A DNA stretch of 64,000 nt from the NCBI GenBank assembly GCA_019055375.1, contig JAHQIW010000606.1, positions 310,001 through 374,000 of the forward strand. The letters run 5' to 3'. This stretch comes from Parelaphostrongylus tenuis (lineage: Eukaryota > Nematoda > Chromadorea > Rhabditida > Metastrongylidae). Of the stretch, positions 52,801 to 59,258 are shown one piece after another. Made by a program: the position numbers and the translations under genes. The notes beneath the pieces were generated by a model that was not told the origin of the DNA, made no database searches, and saw only the letters and a program-made list of their open reading frames with translations. Within the stretch, counting starts at the first letter, position 1; each line of letters opens with the position of its first letter.

Positions 52801-55800
52801 CAAGAAGTGCTTACTAACTTCGTTTCAAAGCTTCTATGTATGTGTCAACTACTGATAGATTCACAAGATGACCTGCACGACATTTCTACCCAAAGTCTCA
52901 GTCGGAAGAAAATCAAGAGAAACCTAGCCAAAATGTCATAAACCCTCATTCGATCTACACTTAGTCTCTAGTGGCGATATCTGATGAAAACATTCTTGAA
53001 CGAGTTCTATAGGGCTTCATCATAGATTCATGCGCATCCACCAGCATGTTGGCTATTGTATACGAAAAATATAGGCCCTGAATTAGAAGAAGGGTTAAAA
53101 TGCGTCAAAAAAAATGCAGTGCAACAAAAGTGCCAAAAGATGTGACAATGCTGTGAACACAAATTAATATAATGACGCAGATACATATGCACATTAGAAT
53201 AGGCGTCTAAAACAGACGAACACATGTATTTTATACGACTGCAGATTAGAAAATCGGAACGGTTAGTTAAAACACCAGGACCGTTGAAGCACAAGATCTC
53301 TAAAGAATTGAGATGGCCGCTCGCGAACGTACCGGAACGCAAATACACGCTTGTGGTCGCGATTAGAGGACATAGACACGCGGCTGTCCAGCTTACTATG
53401 CTAGCACTTCTGACGGGGCGATAGTAATGTGGTATGGGGTGGACCGACGATTTAACGAGGTCAGTACACTTTGAAAAAATTAATTTCACATCGATCAATC
53501 AGGAAAAACATTGCTAATGTTTGATACTTCCACGCCTCCTACTAGAAGAGTCGATCGCGATGTGTTTTATTTGACTTCCTGATATTCATATAGAAATATT
53601 AACTAAGTCAAAATCTTGGAAGAAAATATCTCTGCATTATCTCTATAACCGTACTAAGAAAACATATACCTCTGCAGGATTCTTTTGCATATCCTTTCTG
53701 CTTTGTTTCTAAACAGTTTTGTGTTTGGCCAAGCAAGTATATATATATGTATACACATATACAGTTATAAATATAAGTACGTATACATATATGAATTACA
53801 CGTAGATTACATACATATCCTCAAAAAACTAGATTTCAACAATATCGTGCTTACACCAAAAAGAAATTAGCAGTAGTACAACGTGTGGTAAGCCAAGATG
53901 AAGAGAGATGAAGGAGAAAAAAGCACTGACCCGATGTAATGAGACCGAGAGCAGCTGCCAACTGGTGCAACCGGCCGACATCTGAAAACGACTTTTTAAT
54001 TATATCCATAATTTACTCGCAAAATACACAATTTAACTAAGAACACTATACTATTAGGCTGTAGCATAAACCCTCGCAAAATTTTGCCCTACATTCTCTT
54101 TTCATGTTCGAAGCGGTTTGTGCTATGTTCAAGTGTTCTGCAACATTCCACAGGAATAATATTGAAAAGAAGAAGTGCACTGCTAACAAACGTCACTTCG
54201 AATGAAAATGGCTCGTCAACGAAAGGTTTCGTATTTTGCATATCACTCGACATCCTTGGATATGCAGTAGTTGTACTATCACAACATTACTATACAAGCG
54301 ACAAAACAAAGAATTTTTGCAGAATGAAACAACTTCAAAAACAATTCGTCATCTTCTACGACTCTCCATCGCTAATGAAAGAAATAATGAAAAAACTGCG
54401 AACCATTTTTTCTAATGGTGAAAAACACATTTGTAAAAAGAAATTTTCTCTAAATAATACATTGAAAAAGGTGATAAGGTCAATATGGGCAAAGTTCCAT
54501 TCTACTCAATAAAAGAAAGTTCCGAGTAGCAATGGTGCATAGCGAGCAAGTCTTCATCTGAAACTCCTTTATCAGTAACGTTCTTGAGATTATTGAGCTG
54601 GATGGCTAGCAGAAAATAAGCTAATAAAGGGAACTAAAGCAAAAAGAAAACAAATAAAAACAGAAAACAAGAAGAATCTATGGAGAATTTCAAAGCTGAA
54701 TCGAAATGTGATGATTTGATGAGATGAACAAGCACAGAAACTTTCAGGAGAAAAGCATAAATAAATTATAGAGGTTTAGGTATGCTGAGATCGCTTCACT
54801 CGGAGTGAAAAACAATTTACTAAACAGAAGAAAGGAAATGCTATAAAGGAACACGAACCAAACATACGAGTATCAATGAAAACGTCGAAAAGGAGCTGAG
54901 CCTTAGAAGGTGTCAAGATACGGAAACTCTTAAAATGTTATCTTTTCACCATAAAAGAGACGAGCAAAACTCAAGACTTCACGAGCGCTTCGAGCCCGTG
55001 ATAACTTTTACGGGGGCTCAAGTCTATTCACCAGAAAATATCAACCAGATACCAAAACCCTTGCTTTGCTTTTTTCTCAACCATGTTTTATCCATATGTG
55101 GTTATATTACAGATAATGTTTTACCATGAAAATAGAATAATCAGTCAATAAATGATTAGAACACTGTGATTTCAATTGCAGCTTCACTCTTACTGATTCC
55201 AAAGCCGATTTGTATTCTCCAGACCAATCTCATTGGAGTGCTTTTTAATAGCACTAATAAGGTTAGGATATGGCAGAGAGAAAGGCAATGCAAGAGCCTT
55301 GGTGGTGCAGTGGACAATACGTGAGCATCGGAAAGGGTAATTGCGAGTTCTAAGCCCACCTAGGGCTTTGGTTTTTTTTCAAAATCATATCTAAATAACC
55401 ATGCATTTGGGTTTCACTGCGTAACATGCCGCGAAAAAAATAGGCAACAAATGAAAATTAAAGCAATGCTACTTTTACTTATCGTGAAGTTATCCACAAA
55501 GAAAAGCGTATGTAAAAGCATATATTAGAATACGCAATATGCTTGACGCCTCGAACGATAGTTAAAGGAAATATACAGACAACATCCTATTTCACTTTAG
55601 CGGTCGGTCGACTTTAATGACTTTCATGTCCAATTAAAACTATTAAGCTTTTTCAAATGTAACATACCTTATTCTATTAGTTATGTCCTCTGAAGTTAAG
55701 CGGCGATAGTCAACAATAGATAAAACTAGAACAAGCCAACAATCACAATCAATCTTTGGAAATTTATGGCCATTTATGCAGCAGTACACTTCAAAAAGAG

Positions 55801-58176
55801 GAGAATAAGACGTTTATGAAGAGTGGTTCCAATACACTGCAGAACTGAAACGTTTCTATCAAACATTTCGAAAGTTATCAGCGCAATTAATGAGGGAAAA
55901 ACGAATGCAGACATCTTACTAATCAAGCACATTAAGAAAACGGAACGAGTACATTGAAAAGTTACACCTGAATTAATTCAAAATTTCAGAAGAAAATAAT
56001 CTACATCGTATAGTGCATCCTAAGTTAACAACGTTGGTTCCTAACTGGACCCTTACGCTTTCCAAACTAAGTTATCAGAAAATAAATGTGATATACAAAC
56101 AGCCTTCACTAAAATATATGCTCACATAACAGAGATTCAATAAGAAACAACACTTTTAAATGTAACAAGTACTGCTGTCCTTTCAAACTAGATTTACACA
56201 AATGAATTTAGTATTCATCGCAGTTTCAAGTTCGTTTCCAACAAATGGACTACCCTCGTAGATGCCTCCTAATGCAAATAACCGACTTTTCAGATTTATC
56301 ATCTCCTAGTCGTTTAGAAAAAGCTTCCTCATCTTGAGCCGAACTATTTCAGTACACCGCCTCAGTATGAAAAGATTTTTGCTACTCATTATTTCAACAT
56401 AGTTTTATCAATCACATTAGTAACATAATGGGGCTACAGATGATCTTAGAAAAACTGTCAGAAAATGAACTCAAAGGTGATGAATGTTGAAAAAAGGGAA
56501 GCTGCTTGGGTGTAACGCGATCACAGGGGCAGTTGTTGCTGCCGAAATGATATTTCGCACAATCGCATTGAAAAGTAAAAGATAAAATGTTGTTGGTAAA
56601 AAGAGATTGGGCAGTGAAGTGCAAGTTAGAGAAAAGATAGGAAAAGAGCATATTCTGTAAGAAAAAAAAGGCTGCATGGATGTGCGTTAACAAACCAGTG
56701 TTAGTATTATATTAGGGGAAATTCACAAAATGCTTGGAGAATGTCACGCTGACGAGCGAATCTATTAGTAACCAAATCCGTAAAGGTGACATTTTTTATA
56801 AGATTAGCTAGATTTAACGACATGTGTCAGAAATTCAATTTGAAAAAAACCATCAGCTAATTGCTTGACCGCGCTTCTAGCTATGACTTCATTATCTATC
56901 AAAAATTCAATTGCACTATATCAGTGAGTTTTACAAGGAAAAATACAAACTCAGTGATTTAAGTAAAGCAAACAAAGAATTTTGCTGGATTACCGTTGTG
57001 AAGATGATAAAGACTAATTGATACATGGAAGCTAAAAGGAGAGAAGTGATGAGAACAGGAAAAGTATCAAAGAATTGCAACATACTTCATCTAGTTCATC
57101 GGAAACAGGCGCCACCAATACTTCATCGGGAACCGATGTCGGCTGTAGCGGCGAGGAGCCATGCATCCTGGAAAGCTGCCAATTAAACCACGCCTCAGAG
57201 AAAATGAAGTTTTTTAATTTGGACGAATATGAACAAATTCGATAACAAAATAAATGCAGCTGTTTACAAGAACGACGCTCAAACAAAATAAATCACGCGA
57301 AGAACGGTGAGATACGTAGGACGCTTTCAAGAACGTAGATGATCCACGGAAGCGCTGTCGACGGCATGTTTCCAATTAACTGAACGCGAAAAACCCAAAC
57401 ATGGAAAACAGAGCTTTTTTTTTTTCGAAATCTTTGGCACAGCAGTGAAAGACCATACCGTGCTATATTGTGGAAAAAAGTACCATCTGTTACAGACAAT
57501 TTGATTGAAACATTGGATGCAATGCAAGCGCACATTGATTGCAATATCTAAAAATTTTCGAGCAAAATTAATTCAAGGCGAGCAAAATTTAAGCGTCTGA
57601 ATAATGAGAATATACAATATTGGACTGAAACACAACCAAAAGTAATCATTTGCTTATTCTGCAAGACAGATGGATTTCCGGGGAGCACTCGCTAACTCAA
57701 GTATAGCATAACTTCCCTATGTACGTGCGCCATGTTCACACCTGCAAGCTTGACTGAAGCTTGCATGCATGCGGATTCTCCTCTACATCACTGGACTTCC
57801 AGCAAAGAAGTTTCACGAGAGCGACTTCTAAAACATCGTCAATAATCCCAGCATCTACCAAGGGAACGATGGTACTCACAAATTTGACTCCTCTCAAGAT
57901 AGAGCTCGATGAGCTTCCACTTATTCACTAGAATAAAGTAGAAATAGCAGAAATGTGCCAATGCTGATATCTTTTGACCAGGCTGAGCTCGCTCGCAGCT
58001 CTGCCTTGCGATAGGATAGATGAAAACTATCCAATGATAATCAGTTGAGTACTGACATTACAGTTGATATTCATTTCCGTCCATCAATGTTCTCTTCTCA
58101 TTCACCGTGGCTAGTAGGTGTTTCAGCATACCTAGTTTGACGTACAATGACGATGTCCTCCACAATGTCATCTAAG
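24106..58176 (-). CDS. zoo-1: ZO-1 / polychaetoid / ZOO-1 family junction scaffold, 28 exons, 5' end incomplete
   Basis: Membrane-associated guanylate-kinase-like scaffold of cell junctions, binding junction proteins through PDZ domains and linking them to cortical actin. Joined exons give about 1,197 residues: PDZ1 (about 52-140, [15 protein letters not shown]), PDZ2 (154-230, [11 protein letters not shown]), PDZ3 (345-425, [17 protein letters not shown]), SH3 (438-510, [16 protein letters not shown]), GUK (575-720, [14 protein letters not shown]), a Ser/charged linker, and ZU5 (1062-1197, [13 protein letters not shown], ending SVLITHF*). The GUK lacks a kinase P-loop, as usual for ZO proteins, so it is presumably a non-catalytic binding module. 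Phases match at all joins but one; a 31-nt candidate micro-exon (41653-41623) repairs that. About 20 GUK residues seem absent. The first exon begins in mid-codon, so further 5' exons exist, unless translation starts at the ATG at 57166. Introns up to 5.4 kb hold mariners, SINEs and MITEs. Ortholog name inferred from architecture. Confidence 0.93.
24495..24605 (+). repeat. MITE-like repeat, copy 1
   Basis: AATGTTTTAAGCC, GATATGTCAG and CATCAGAGCCAC occur in the same order as on the minus strand of 31325-31470. It sits in the last stretch of the ZO gene, just upstream of the final exon. Confidence 0.65.
24711..25212 (+). mobile_element. Mariner-derived MITE with residual transposase helix-turn-helix, copy 1
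   Basis: Flanked by TA on both sides (24709-24710 and 25213-25214). Terminal inverted repeats start (G/A)(T)TTGGCNNTAGAGC and continue through AATAAACACCAAATT; a second inverted block (TTCAATTGCGCATTTTCTTG and its complement) lies inside. The plus-strand centre reads [17 protein letters not shown], like the mariner N-terminal DNA-binding domain (AAxxIxxxFG). The catalytic core is absent, so the element is non-autonomous. Inserted between the last two ZO exons. Confidence 0.85.
25255..25339 (-). CDS. zoo-1: ZO gene exon, ZU5 part 2
   Basis: Acceptor CTCCTTTAG, donor [25 protein letters not shown] and SPLVMCGPQ are nearly invariant in ZO ZU5 domains. Confidence 0.95.
25473..25616 (-). CDS. zoo-1: ZO gene exon, ZU5 part 1
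   Basis: Acceptor [28 protein letters not shown] and [12 protein letters not shown] are ZU5 sequence. With a GC donor at AAG|GCATGC the join reads EIYVK-VCRDG as in other ZO ZU5 domains; with the GT donor at 25478 the exon ends at 25479 and two residues are lost. Confidence 0.88.
25806..25910 (+). repeat. (TA)n microsatellite
   Basis: Nearly pure TA repeats decaying into TATACATATG and ACACACATG, in the intron before the ZU5 exons. Confidence 0.9.
26456..26621 (-). CDS. zoo-1: ZO gene exon, linker before ZU5
   Basis: Acceptor TGATTTTAG, donor GTGCGT. A serine run (STSSSSNG) followed by Arg/Ser-rich sequence ([18 protein letters not shown]). Confidence 0.82.
27221..27510 (-). mobile_element. 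tRNA-derived SINE, copy 1
   Basis: On the minus strand, a tRNA-like head (CCATTGGTTAGAGGTGCTCT, box-B GGTTCGATCTC) is followed by a body (TCACCAAGCC, CGGTAAATTGGTA, ACTGACTCGATGC, GCGAGTCATTGTGAAGGCC) shared in order with 38022-38305. In a ZO intron. Confidence 0.75.
27603..27662 (+). repeat. Dispersed short repeat (TAGACTTCGTGTCA block)
   Basis: TAGACTTCGTGTCAATTTGA, with an AAGCGAAACGG...GTCAG tail, resembles 39957-40020 and 63937-64000. It may be the terminus of an element family. Confidence 0.5.
27781..28043. repeat. Foldback (long inverted repeat) element
   Basis: Left arm starts CAACCAGTTGAC and right arm ends GTCAACTGGTT. Inner arms ATTAGTCGCCGACT...TTTTCGTTG and CAACGAAAAGC...AGTCGGCGACTAAT pair almost perfectly around a loop near 27903-27935. 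Arms about 120 bp. In a ZO intron. Confidence 0.8.
28340..28450 (-). CDS. zoo-1: ZO gene exon, linker
   Basis: Acceptor CAGTTTTCAG, donor GG|GTTTGT. Phase 1 in and 2 out fits both neighbours. Ser/Thr-rich, no domain. Skipping it also keeps the frame, so it could be alternatively spliced. Confidence 0.75.
29152..29352. repeat. Foldback element
   Basis: The left part (TTCTTGACTATCGATGGTTC ... GGCTGGTGTTTCGGCGCGTACG) is the reverse complement, with mismatches, of the right part (CGTGCGAGCCGAAATGTCAGCC ... CATCGATAGTCAAAAAGAAC). Arms about 65 bp; the centre holds a smaller palindrome with TCTAGGGA. In a ZO intron. Confidence 0.75.
29837..30027 (-). CDS. zoo-1: ZO gene exon, proline-rich linker
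   Basis: Acceptor TTTTTCTTAG, donor AG|GTTTGT. Pro/Ser-rich, with [18 protein letters not shown], a possible ligand for SH3-type modules (inference). Confidence 0.87.
30380..30531 (-). CDS. zoo-1: ZO gene exon, charged helical linker
   Basis: Acceptor GCTCAACAG, donor GTTCGT. The heptad-like charged stretch [18 protein letters not shown] suggests a short helix or coiled coil. The frame stays open upstream into the intron, but the splice site marks the exon start. Confidence 0.85.
31325..31470 (-). repeat. MITE-like repeat, copy 2
   Basis: On the minus strand it shares AATGTTTTAAGCC, GTATGTCAGTGC and CATCAGAGCCAC with 24495-24605, opposite orientation. Autonomous source not visible. Confidence 0.65.
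32030..32145 (+). repeat. Dispersed repeat, copy B
   Basis: Same family as 7017-7130, with the block AAGCTTTTGAATGATTACTA and similar flanks (GTTATGAAA upstream, TTCTTGCCCAG downstream). It lies just beyond the donor of the 32.34-32.58 kb ZO exon. Confidence 0.55.
32340..32581 (-). CDS. zoo-1: ZO gene exon, low-complexity linker
   Basis: Acceptor GTTTTTTAG, donor G|GTTGTT; in phase with both neighbours. Ser-, His- and Pro-rich, with no domain. Linker residues 773-852 of the prediction. Confidence 0.82.
33339..34086 (-). mobile_element. Deleted mariner transposon, minus orientation
   Basis: Flanked by TA (33337-33338 and 34087-34088). Ends are inverted: GGTTGAAGAAATGTCCCTTA at the left and the complement of GGTTGAGGAAAAAGTTACTT at the right. 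At about 748 bp it is much shorter than a full mariner (about 1.3 kb). Minus-strand frames, broken by frameshifts, carry traces of the transposase C-terminus (an FFDSEP-like motif and a [12 protein letters not shown] motif). Inactive. In the 32.58-34.61 kb ZO intron. Confidence 0.85.
34609..34745 (-). CDS. zoo-1: ZO gene exon, post-GUK acidic segment
   Basis: Acceptor CTTCTTTTCAG, donor [27 protein letters not shown] resembles the acidic Tyr/Ser-rich tail after the GUK in ZO proteins. Confidence 0.88.
35425..35543 (-). CDS. zoo-1: ZO gene exon, end of GUK
   Basis: Acceptor CATTTGCAG, donor [24 protein letters not shown] aligns to NDGWYGALKEAIQQQQ; it ends in RRLWMPE and an acidic tail. Confidence 0.93.
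35602..35632 (-). CDS. zoo-1: ZO gene small exon, GUK part 3
   Basis: [10 protein letters not shown] plus a split Ala; acceptor ATAAGTCAG, donor GTATAT. In phase with both neighbours and aligned to the HHLFTTTI region. Direct joining to the previous exon leaves about 20 GUK residues missing. Confidence 0.7.
37618..37974 (-). other. Unexplained 119-codon open frame inside a ZO intron
   Basis: Stop-to-stop open frame on the ZO coding strand; the first Met is only at 37836. It includes [15 protein letters not shown], an SCPKCSSF Cys pair and [14 protein letters not shown] second frame is also open for 64 codons from a CATAAATGCAG acceptor. It does not resemble ZO sequence and its phase does not fit the neighbouring exons. 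Could be a decayed element or an unknown exon. Confidence 0.3.
38022..38305 (+). mobile_element. tRNA-derived SINE, copy 2
   Basis: Head ATGTGGCGCAGTGGCTAGAA and box-B-like TAGTTGGATCTCGC, then the same body as 27221-27510, opposite orientation. Shared ends include AAGACGAATGCATGG versus AAGACGAATCCGTGA. No long poly(A) tail. Confidence 0.75.
39133..39890 (+). mobile_element. Deleted mariner transposon, plus orientation
   Basis: Ends are inverted: GAGGAAAAAGTTCCTTAACA near 39141 and the complement of GAAGAAAAAGTCCCTTAACA at 39890, followed by TA. The plus-strand frame has [14 protein letters not shown] (second catalytic Asp region) and, after in-frame stops, [15 protein letters not shown] (third Asp of the mariner triad). 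The first Asp region is deleted. Same family as the copy at 33339-34086, inverted relative to it. Confidence 0.88.
39957..40020 (+). repeat. Dispersed short repeat, copy beside a mariner
   Basis: TAGACTGCGTGTAAATTTGA with GCAGAAACGTCAG following, as at 27603 and 63937. It starts about 65 bp past the right end of the mariner at 39133-39890. Confidence 0.5.
40164..40253 (-). CDS. zoo-1: ZO gene exon, GUK-like domain part 2
   Basis: Acceptor TTTATAG, donor [26 protein letters not shown] matches the DRLNYAQWYPIVVF region. Confidence 0.92.
40343..40544 (-). CDS. zoo-1: ZO gene exon, GUK-like domain part 1
   Basis: Acceptor [25 protein letters not shown] and [19 protein letters not shown] are clear ZO GUK sequence; no GxxGxGK P-loop is present. 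The donor is set at TCG|GTTGGT because the next exon then continues as [14 protein letters not shown]. Confidence 0.93.
40913..41115 (-). CDS. zoo-1: ZO gene exon, SH3-GUK hinge
   Basis: Acceptor AATTGTAG, donor AG|GTGAGT. A basic helix with [14 protein letters not shown] leads to PPAYERVAL, the conserved PAYERV motif before the GUK domain. Confidence 0.92.
41369..41545 (-). CDS. zoo-1: ZO gene exon, SH3 domain
   Basis: Acceptor AATTTCAG, donor [25 protein letters not shown], then LWQASRIYS and KGVIPNQ: the SH3 strands and hinge of ZO proteins. Confidence 0.93.
41623..41653 (-). CDS. zoo-1: Possible 31-nt micro-exon entering SH3
   Basis: The FYIR exon ends in phase 2 and the next clear exon begins in phase 0, so an exon of 3n+1 nt is required. 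This one (acceptor GCGTCAAG, donor GTGGGA) gives [10 protein letters not shown] and restores the frame exactly. Both splice sites are weak. Confidence 0.35.
42118..42269 (-). CDS. zoo-1: ZO gene exon, end of PDZ3 to SH3 entry
   Basis: Acceptor GATAGTTCAG, donor [27 protein letters not shown] ends PDZ3; LGDNFYIR is the D-S/N-FYIR motif that opens the ZO SH3. It ends in phase 2, which does not match the next clear exon. Confidence 0.92.
42646..42768 (-). CDS. zoo-1: ZO gene exon, PDZ3
   Basis: Acceptor TGATTGTAG, donor [24 protein letters not shown] and DSPAALHG are diagnostic of ZO PDZ3. Confidence 0.94.
43090..43168 (+). repeat. tRNA-like sequence (SINE head)
   Basis: Box-A-like GTGTTGTAGTGGTAGCAATC and, about 35 bp on, box-B-like GCTGGTTCAATTGACGCC. 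In a ZO intron, head similar to 2628-2696. Confidence 0.45.
44369..44606 (-). CDS. zoo-1: ZO gene exon, PDZ2-PDZ3 linker and start of PDZ3
   Basis: Acceptor ATTCTTTAG, donor GTGAAT. A 79-codon linker rich in Ser, Pro and Arg, ending [10 protein letters not shown], the first strand of PDZ3. Confidence 0.88.
45199..45357 (-). CDS. zoo-1: ZO gene exon, end of PDZ2 and linker
   Basis: Acceptor [25 protein letters not shown] ends PDZ2 and is followed by a Ser/Pro/Arg-rich linker. The donor is set at AA|GTTGGT because it is the only phase-compatible GT near the end; the frame meets TAG shortly after. Confidence 0.85.
45426..45520 (-). CDS. zoo-1: ZO gene exon, PDZ2
   Basis: Acceptor GTGCTTTAG, donor [24 protein letters not shown] and [10 protein letters not shown] are typical PDZ2 strand and helix segments. 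Confidence 0.92.
45618..45685 (-). CDS. zoo-1: ZO gene exon, PDZ2
   Basis: Acceptor TTTATTACAG, donor [26 protein letters not shown] matches the PDZ2 strand with VKEIS in vertebrate ZO-1. The binding loop reads D-F-G-I rather than a canonical G-L-G-F type. Confidence 0.9.
45855..45942 (-). CDS. zoo-1: ZO gene exon, PDZ1-PDZ2 linker
   Basis: Acceptor GAATTGCAG, donor [15 protein letters not shown] ends PDZ1; [11 protein letters not shown] opens PDZ2. Confidence 0.88.
46696..46785 (+). repeat. TA/TG microsatellite, palindromic
   Basis: Mixed TATATA, CATGCATATA and CACACATGTG tracts, largely self-complementary, just past the donor of the PDZ1 exon at 46893. Confidence 0.85.
46893..46992 (-). 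CDS. zoo-1: ZO gene exon, PDZ1 C-terminal half
   Basis: Acceptor TTTTTTAG, donor [19 protein letters not shown] and [16 protein letters not shown] complete PDZ1. Confidence 0.93.
48395..48519 (-). CDS. zoo-1: ZO gene exon, PDZ1 core
   Basis: Acceptor TATTTCAG, donor GTAAGT. Contains [16 protein letters not shown] and [16 protein letters not shown]. The L-G-F-G carboxylate-binding loop of PDZ1 is intact. Confidence 0.93.
52616..52780 (-). CDS. Possible small secreted peptide precursor
   Basis: 54 codons from an ATG: a hydrophobic start ([17 protein letters not shown]), then [15 protein letters not shown]. The G-R-R-R after MFELR is the form of a convertase/amidation site in nematode neuropeptide precursors. 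There is one such site and only a short hydrophobic segment, and no promoter or splice evidence. Inside a ZO intron, same strand. May be chance. Confidence 0.2.
   Translation of the reverse strand: MVLVCVSVLAPIVATSVINNVRVGEQRSTGKMFELRGRRRIENLIDCSVSSLAS
53731..53795 (+). repeat. TA-rich microsatellite
   Basis: Degenerate TATATATGTATACACATATA-type tract in the intron between the 53.9 and 48.5 kb ZO exons. Confidence 0.75.
53931..53981 (-). CDS. zoo-1: ZO gene exon, start of PDZ1
   Basis: Acceptor CGTTTTCAG directly before ATG; donor GTCAGT. Encodes [17 protein letters not shown], aligning to the W-x3-TVTLHR segment that opens ZO-1 PDZ1. The ATG beside the acceptor could serve as an alternative, trans-spliced start for a shorter isoform. 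Confidence 0.8.
53982..57085 (-). other. zoo-1: ZO-gene intron (3.1 kb)
   Basis: Holds a plus-strand open frame of 142 codons (54084-54512), very A+T-rich and without a domain, and a tRNA-like repeat head at 55.29 kb. No exon recognised. Confidence 0.5.
55288..55375 (+). repeat. tRNA-like sequence (SINE head)
   Basis: CCTTGGTGGTGCAGTGGACA resembles box A; GCGAGTTCTAAGCCCACC is a weak box B; a T-run (TTTTTTTTC) follows, as for a pol III terminator. Confidence 0.45.
57086..57167 (-). CDS. zoo-1: ZO gene exon with a possible start Met
   Basis: Acceptor GCTTTCCAG, donor GTATGT. Encodes [16 protein letters not shown] and an acidic end. The ATG (57166-57164) is one base after the splice site and is a candidate start. 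Confidence 0.7.
58132..58176 (-). CDS. zoo-1: ZO gene, first exon found (N-terminal leader)
   Basis: Acceptor GATTTTTCAG, donor AG|GTATGC; 45 nt giving [14 protein letters not shown] plus a split Arg that joins the next exon in frame. Only one frame is open. It starts with the last base of a codon, so an earlier exon is expected. It could be 5' UTR if translation starts in the next exon. Confidence 0.55.
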
Positions 58177-58654
58177 CTGAAAAATCCGACATTCTCAATC
58201 GAAAACTCAACTAAAAGTAAGAGAGTTCCAAAAATTCCAAGAGTAATGGCTGTGATGAGCTCGATCGATTTTTTTGGATCGTAAAGATGGATCATTCAAG
58301 TATTCAAACATTTGTTTGTAATTCAAGCATTTATCTACTGCAAATCCGAGACTTTCACAAAGTACGTATATAACAAGAACATTACTCATGAAAAAATATT
58401 GCCCCTACAAGTAGTTAATTTTCATATGATCGACGCTCACCAGTTCCTTCCCACGACATAAATTTTCGCCTCACTGCGTTCTTTCGGCCTAGTTCAATGC
58501 CGAATATTTTCTGAGTTTATGTAATGGCCAACGTTAATAAACTAAACGAAGTGATTTGAAAACCTTAAGTAATCGCGCAGAGTGTAGACCGTGATTTTTT
58601 GAAAATATTTGAGCAATCTGAAGCTGTTTGGAGTATTATCAGATAGCTCCATGA

Positions 58655-59135
58655 GTTTTGGCGCTAGAGTAATAAACACCTAATTTATCAACCAGCAGTA
58701 GTGAAATTGCACAATTTTAGCATTGTTCAATTGCGCATTTTCCTGAACACTGTAGTATACAATTTTCCCATGATTGATTTAAGATGGAGCTGTTGTGGGA
58801 ACAAATTTGCTTACTACTCATACACGAATGGTGCGTAGAGGAAAATGATAGCGAAGCGGCACGCAAGATTAGTGGAGCTTGGGGCGATGATACGGTTGAA
58901 GAACGGCTAGGAACTGGTTTACAAAGCTCAAAGCCGGAGGGAACGGTCTGAAGGATCAGTCGCGCTCGGGCCGTTGAGAGGAAGCTCCCTTGATCTTGCG
59001 CGCCGGTTCACCAACATTTTCCCCTACAAACCATTCGTGCATCGGCAGTAAGCAAGTTGAATACCAAAAATTTCGCAGGAAAATGCGCAGTTGAACAATA
59101 CCAAAATCATGCAATTTTATCTGATTATGGTTAGT
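58655..59135 (+). mobile_element. Mariner-derived MITE, copy 2 (3' end degraded)
   Basis: Left terminus GTTTTGGCGCTAGAGTAATA matches copy 1. The interior reads SEAARKISGAWGDDTV, with frameshifts after it. The right terminal repeat is scrambled beyond about 59105, so the right boundary is approximate. Confidence 0.75.
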
Positions 59136-59258
59136 AGTCAAAAAACACTACTTGTCTGGAAGTGATAGCGAACCAAGGTTGTTGTTGTTCTGTGTACATC
59201 TGTTTGCTTGATATTCACCATCTGCTATAACCAATGCACCACTTTCGACTTTTTTCAG

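Larger units (their letters stand above)
48520..53930 (-). other. zoo-1: Large ZO-gene intron (5.4 kb)
   Basis: Separates the first two PDZ1 exons. It contains two unexplained open frames (52616-52780 and 53028-53498, both minus) and otherwise featureless A+T-rich sequence. No ZO-like exon seen inside. Confidence 0.6.

Noticed and set aside
54084..54512. 142-codon plus-strand open frame
   Set aside because: Very A+T-rich, Lys/Asn/Ile-heavy lower half, no domain and no splice context; likely chance in low-complexity DNA.
58441..58459. ATG with MSWEGTG and an excellent GTGAGC donor, as the first ZO exon
   Set aside because: It ends in phase 1, but the next exon (58176-58132) is open only when entered in phase 2, so the join gives a stop. 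It may be 5' UTR or chance.
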